Assembly: GCA_018065745.1 (NCBI GenBank)
Contig: JAGHSS010000146.1
Location: 1 to 8,789 of the forward strand
Origin: Candidatus Neoflavobacterium equi
GTDB lineage: Bacteria; Bacteroidota; Bacteroidia; Flavobacteriales; Flavobacteriaceae
DNA: 8,789 nt
Direction: 5' to 3'
Numbering within the stretch: the first letter of the stretch is position 1; each line of letters begins with the position of its first letter. Shown here one piece after another: positions 6,500 through 8,789 of the stretch. The translations under genes were made by a program, and so were the position numbers. Below the pieces are notes generated by a model. That model saw nothing but the letters and a program-made list of their open reading frames with translations, searched no databases and was not told the origin of the DNA.

Positions 6500-8440
6500 A
6501 TGACACATACCCACCAAGATCACAATCATCAAGATTGCGATTCACATCACCACAATCACAATTCTGAAGCAGATCACACGCACGATTCAAATAACTACAC
6601 CCTCATACTCAGTATAGCGCTTTTCTTACTGGGGATTTCCTTAGACTTTATTTTCAAACCGGCTTGGTTTCAAGAAACCCCATACCTCAGATTTTCAGTC
6701 TACTTGCTGTCTTATATTTTAGTGGGATATGCAGTGTGGAAAAACGCCATAGTTCAATTTTTAAAATTTGATTTTTTCAATGAGTTTTCACTGATGGGAA
6801 TTGCAACCTTAGGAGCTTTTATTTTAAAAGAATATCCTGAAGGGGTTGCCGTGATGTTGTTTTATACTGTTGGTGAATTGTTTCAAGAAGCTGCGGTGAA
6901 CAATGCCAAGAAAAATATTAAAAATTTACTTGATGTCAGACCCACAACAGCTTTTGTGTTGAGGTCCAATGGTTTTGTAGCACTCAAACCAGAGCAAGTC
7001 ATTGTGGGGGACCACATTCAAGTTCGGGTTGGTGAAAAGGTCTCATTGGATGGGGAATTGTTGACTGATAAAGGAAGTTTCAATACCGCAGCCTTGACTG
7101 GTGAGAGTAAACCAGCAACCTATACCAAAGGTCAAATTGTGTTGGCGGGCATGTTAAACTTAGATCAAGTGGTACGTGTTAAAGTCACTAAAAAATATGA
7201 AGACAGTTCCCTCTCCAAGATATTGCAGATGGTTCAAGAAGCCACCTCAAGAAAAGCTCCTTCAGAATTGATGATTCGAAAATTTGCTAAGATTTATACT
7301 CCAATTGTCTTTGCATTGGCTGTTCTAGTCATCTTACTTCCATATTTTATTTTTCCAGATTATAATTTCAATACCTGGTTTTACAGAGCCTTGGTGTTCT
7401 TGGTAATCTCTTGTCCCTGTGCTTTGGTAATTTCCATCCCGCTGGGTTATTTTGGTGGCATTGGTGCCGCTTCAAGACATGGTATTCTTTTTAAAGGTGC
7501 CAATTATTTGGATTTGATGACCCAATTGGATGTTGTGGTTATGGATAAGACCGGAACTCTTACTGAAGGTGTTTTTAAAGTTCAAAAGGTAGTTGCTGTA
7601 AACGGGGATCAAGATCAATTTGTTTCCTTAGTGGCTGCGTTAGAAAAGCAATCTACACATCCCATAGCTAAAGCTGTTGTGGCCTATGCGCCAAATCAAC
7701 TTCAGGCTGACAATGTGGAAGAAATTGCAGGTATGGGATTAACTGGAAGTGTAGCAGGCAAACGTTTGTTGGTGGGGAATACCAAATTGTTAACTAAATT
7801 CAGTGTTGCATACCCACAAGAATTGGATCAAATTGTGGAAAGTTTGGTAGTTGTTGCTATAGACAATGTGTACTCCGGTCACATTGTGGTTGCAGATCAG
7901 GTAAAATCAGACGCCTCCAAGGCAATCAGTGATCTTAAGAATGCTGGGATAAAACAAACCGTAGTTTTAAGCGGAGACAAAAATGAAATTACACAAAAGG
8001 TCGCTCGTGAATTGGGAGTGGATATAGCTTATGGCGGCTTGTTGCCAGAGCAAAAAGTAGCCCATGTACAAGAGATTAAAAACAAATACCCAAGGGCGAT
8101 AGCTTTTGTGGGAGATGGACTTAATGACGCGCCCGTTTTAGCTCTCAGTGATGTGGGAATTGCCATGGGGGGCTTGGGAAGCGATGCCGCAATTGAAACG
8201 GCAGATGTTGTTATACAAACAGACCAACCTTCAAAAATTGCCACAGCAATAGCTATTGGAAAAGCGACCAAAAAAGTTGTTTTTCAAAACATAAGCATCG
8301 CGTTTATAGTCAAAGCAATTGTTTTAGTCCTAGGTGCAGGAGGAATTGCGACCATGTGGGAAGCGGTCTTTGCTGACGTGGGTGTTGCTTTGTTAGCAAT
8401 ACTCAATGCCATGAGAGTCCAATGGAAAAAATATGAATAA
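6500..8440 (+). CDS. P1B-type heavy-metal exporting ATPase (ZntA/CadA-like, Zn2+/Cd2+/Pb2+) with His-rich N-terminus
   Basis: This 646-residue inner-membrane pump couples ATP hydrolysis to export of soft divalent metals. P-type motifs in order: TGES (200-203, actuator domain), CPC (305-307, membrane metal site), DKTGT with phosphorylated D349, HP (387-388, P1B nucleotide-binding mark) and GDGLND (538-543). CPC followed by ALVISIPLG, with K605 and D626 (FADVG) in the last two membrane helices, is the pattern of the Zn/Cd/Pb subgroup and not of Cu pumps. About eight membrane segments are visible: near 33-52, 62-81, 93-110, 112-130, 265-285, 295-320, 595-613 and 616-637. In place of a ferredoxin-like HMA domain with CxxC, residues 1-28 hold ten histidines and one cysteine, a likely flexible metal-binding tail. 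No metal-responsive regulator (ArsR, MerR or Fur type) is nearby. The family is certain; the exact metal is inferred from motifs. Confidence 0.93.
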   Translation: MTHTHQDHNHQDCDSHHHNHNSEADHTHDSNNYTLILSIALFLLGISLDFIFKPAWFQETPYLRFSVYLLSYILVGYAVWKNAIVQFLKFDFFNEFSLMGIATLGAFILKEYPEGVAVMLFYTVGELFQEAAVNNAKKNIKNLLDVRPTTAFVLRSNGFVALKPEQVIVGDHIQVRVGEKVSLDGELLTDKGSFNTAALTGESKPATYTKGQIVLAGMLNLDQVVRVKVTKKYEDSSLSKILQMVQEATSRKAPSELMIRKFAKIYTPIVFALAVLVILLPYFIFPDYNFNTWFYRALVFLVISCPCALVISIPLGYFGGIGAASRHGILFKGANYLDLMTQLDVVVMDKTGTLTEGVFKVQKVVAVNGDQDQFVSLVAALEKQSTHPIAKAVVAYAPNQLQADNVEEIAGMGLTGSVAGKRLLVGNTKLLTKFSVAYPQELDQIVESLVVVAIDNVYSGHIVVADQVKSDASKAISDLKNAGIKQTVVLSGDKNEITQKVARELGVDIAYGGLLPEQKVAHVQEIKNKYPRAIAFVGDGLNDAPVLALSDVGIAMGGLGSDAAIETADVVIQTDQPSKIATAIAIGKATKKVVFQNISIAFIVKAIVLVLGAGGIATMWEAVFADVGVALLAILNAMRVQWKKYE

Positions 8441-8443
8441 AAA

Positions 8444-8469
8444 AAAAGCTGTGATAAAACACAGCTTTT
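8444..8469. terminator. Bidirectional intrinsic terminator between the metal ATPase and GNAT genes
   Basis: A 10-bp perfect stem AAAAGCTGTG/CACAGCTTTT (8444-8453 with 8460-8469) has a 6-base loop. An A-run precedes it on the left and T4GTT follows on the right. It sits 3 bases after the ATPase stop codon and 5 bases before the stop codon of the convergent acetyltransferase gene, so it can serve both. The right-hand U tract is shorter than the left-hand one, so termination may be stronger for the minus-strand gene. Confidence 0.85.
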
Positions 8470-8474
8470 GTTAT

Positions 8475-8753
8475 TTAAAGAACATCGTTCAAATCTTCAT
8501 TTTTGTCAAAAACACTTTTTGCAAAGGGACAAAGCGGAATGATTTTAAAATTGTTTTCTCTTGCATAATCTACAGCTGCTAGAATCAATTTTTTACCAAC
8601 TCCTTGTCCGTTGAAATCAGGTGATACCTCCGTGTGGTCAATGATGAATTTATCATCTCCAACAAACACATATGTTATTAGTCCTGCGGTAACACCTTCA
8701 GAAATTGCTTCAAATGATCCCTTCTGATCATTAAGTACATTATTTATTGTCAT
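8475..8753 (-). CDS. Small GNAT-family N-acetyltransferase (YjdJ-like)
   Basis: This 92-residue protein belongs to the short GNAT-like group (YjdJ type), which is about half the length of classical GNATs and keeps only the acetyl-CoA-binding core. HTEVSPDFNGQGVGKKLI (40-57) contains the pyrophosphate-binding loop Q-G-x-G-K (50-54). It is followed by the helix AAVDYAREN and the strand-turn KIIPLCPFAKSVF (70-82), whose PLCPF cysteine (C75) is conserved in this group. The family transfers acetyl groups from acetyl-CoA to amines, but the substrate of these mini-GNATs is mostly unknown and I do not assign one. The ATG at 8753 is preceded by an A/T-rich leader and a good -7 box, so it appears to be a monocistronic gene. 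It ends just before the shared terminator. Confidence 0.87.
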   Translation of the reverse strand: MTINNVLNDQKGSFEAISEGVTAGLITYVFVGDDKFIIDHTEVSPDFNGQGVGKKLILAAVDYARENNFKIIPLCPFAKSVFDKNEDLNDVL

Positions 8754-8775
8754 AATTATTATTTTGAGTTGTTAT

Positions 8776-8783
8776 CAAAGATA
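8776..8783 (-). promoter_or_regulatory. Putative -7 promoter element of the GNAT gene
   Basis: Read on the minus strand this is TATCTTTG, an exact match to the flavobacterial -7 box TAnnTTTG, 22 bases before the ATG at 8753. The matching -33 TTG would lie beyond the right edge of the window and cannot be checked. Confidence 0.6.
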
Positions 8784-8789
8784 TAACGC

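Overview
The window reads as a chromosomal segment of a member of the Bacteroidota, most likely a Flavobacteriia/Flavobacteriaceae bacterium. The DNA is AT-rich, genes lack Shine-Dalgarno sequences and instead have A-rich leaders, promoter-like sites match the flavobacterial TTG / TAnnTTTG pattern, and the first gene encodes a PorZ-type protein of the type IX secretion system (T9SS), which is specific to this phylum.

Layout, left to right. (1) Positions 1-2289, + strand: porZ, open at the left edge, with a signal peptide, a beta-propeller body and a T9SS C-terminal domain. (2) A strong hairpin terminator (2291-2324) separates it from a convergent minus-strand operon that reads right to left: nrdB (5359-4385), nrdA (4372-2726) and a hotdog-fold acyl-CoA thioesterase (2712-2326), with gaps of only 12 and 13 bases. 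(3) The 321-base intergenic region 5360-5680 holds, on the minus strand, a promoter, a cobalamin (adenosylcobalamin-type) riboswitch and a candidate expression platform reaching the nrdB start codon. (4) recO (5681-6400, +) runs divergently. (5) A P1B-type Zn/Cd/Pb-exporting ATPase with a histidine-rich N-terminus (6500-8440, +). (6) A second bidirectional terminator (8444-8469), then a small GNAT acetyltransferase (8753-8475, -) with a -7 promoter element at the right edge.

The most interesting part is the control region of the ribonucleotide reductase operon. A class I (oxygen- and iron-dependent, B12-independent) reductase lies behind a B12 riboswitch, which suggests that the cell also has a B12-dependent class II reductase and shuts off the class I enzyme when cobalamin is available. 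Downstream of the aptamer, three segments can pair in mutually exclusive ways, and one pairing buries the nrdB start codon and the poly-A tract before it; this gives a coherent model of a translational OFF switch without a Shine-Dalgarno sequence. Neither NrdA nor NrdB carries the ATP-cone domain that normally sets overall activity. The rest of the window is ordinary housekeeping content (recombination repair, metal efflux, secretion), with no mobile elements, RNA genes or CRISPR arrays seen.
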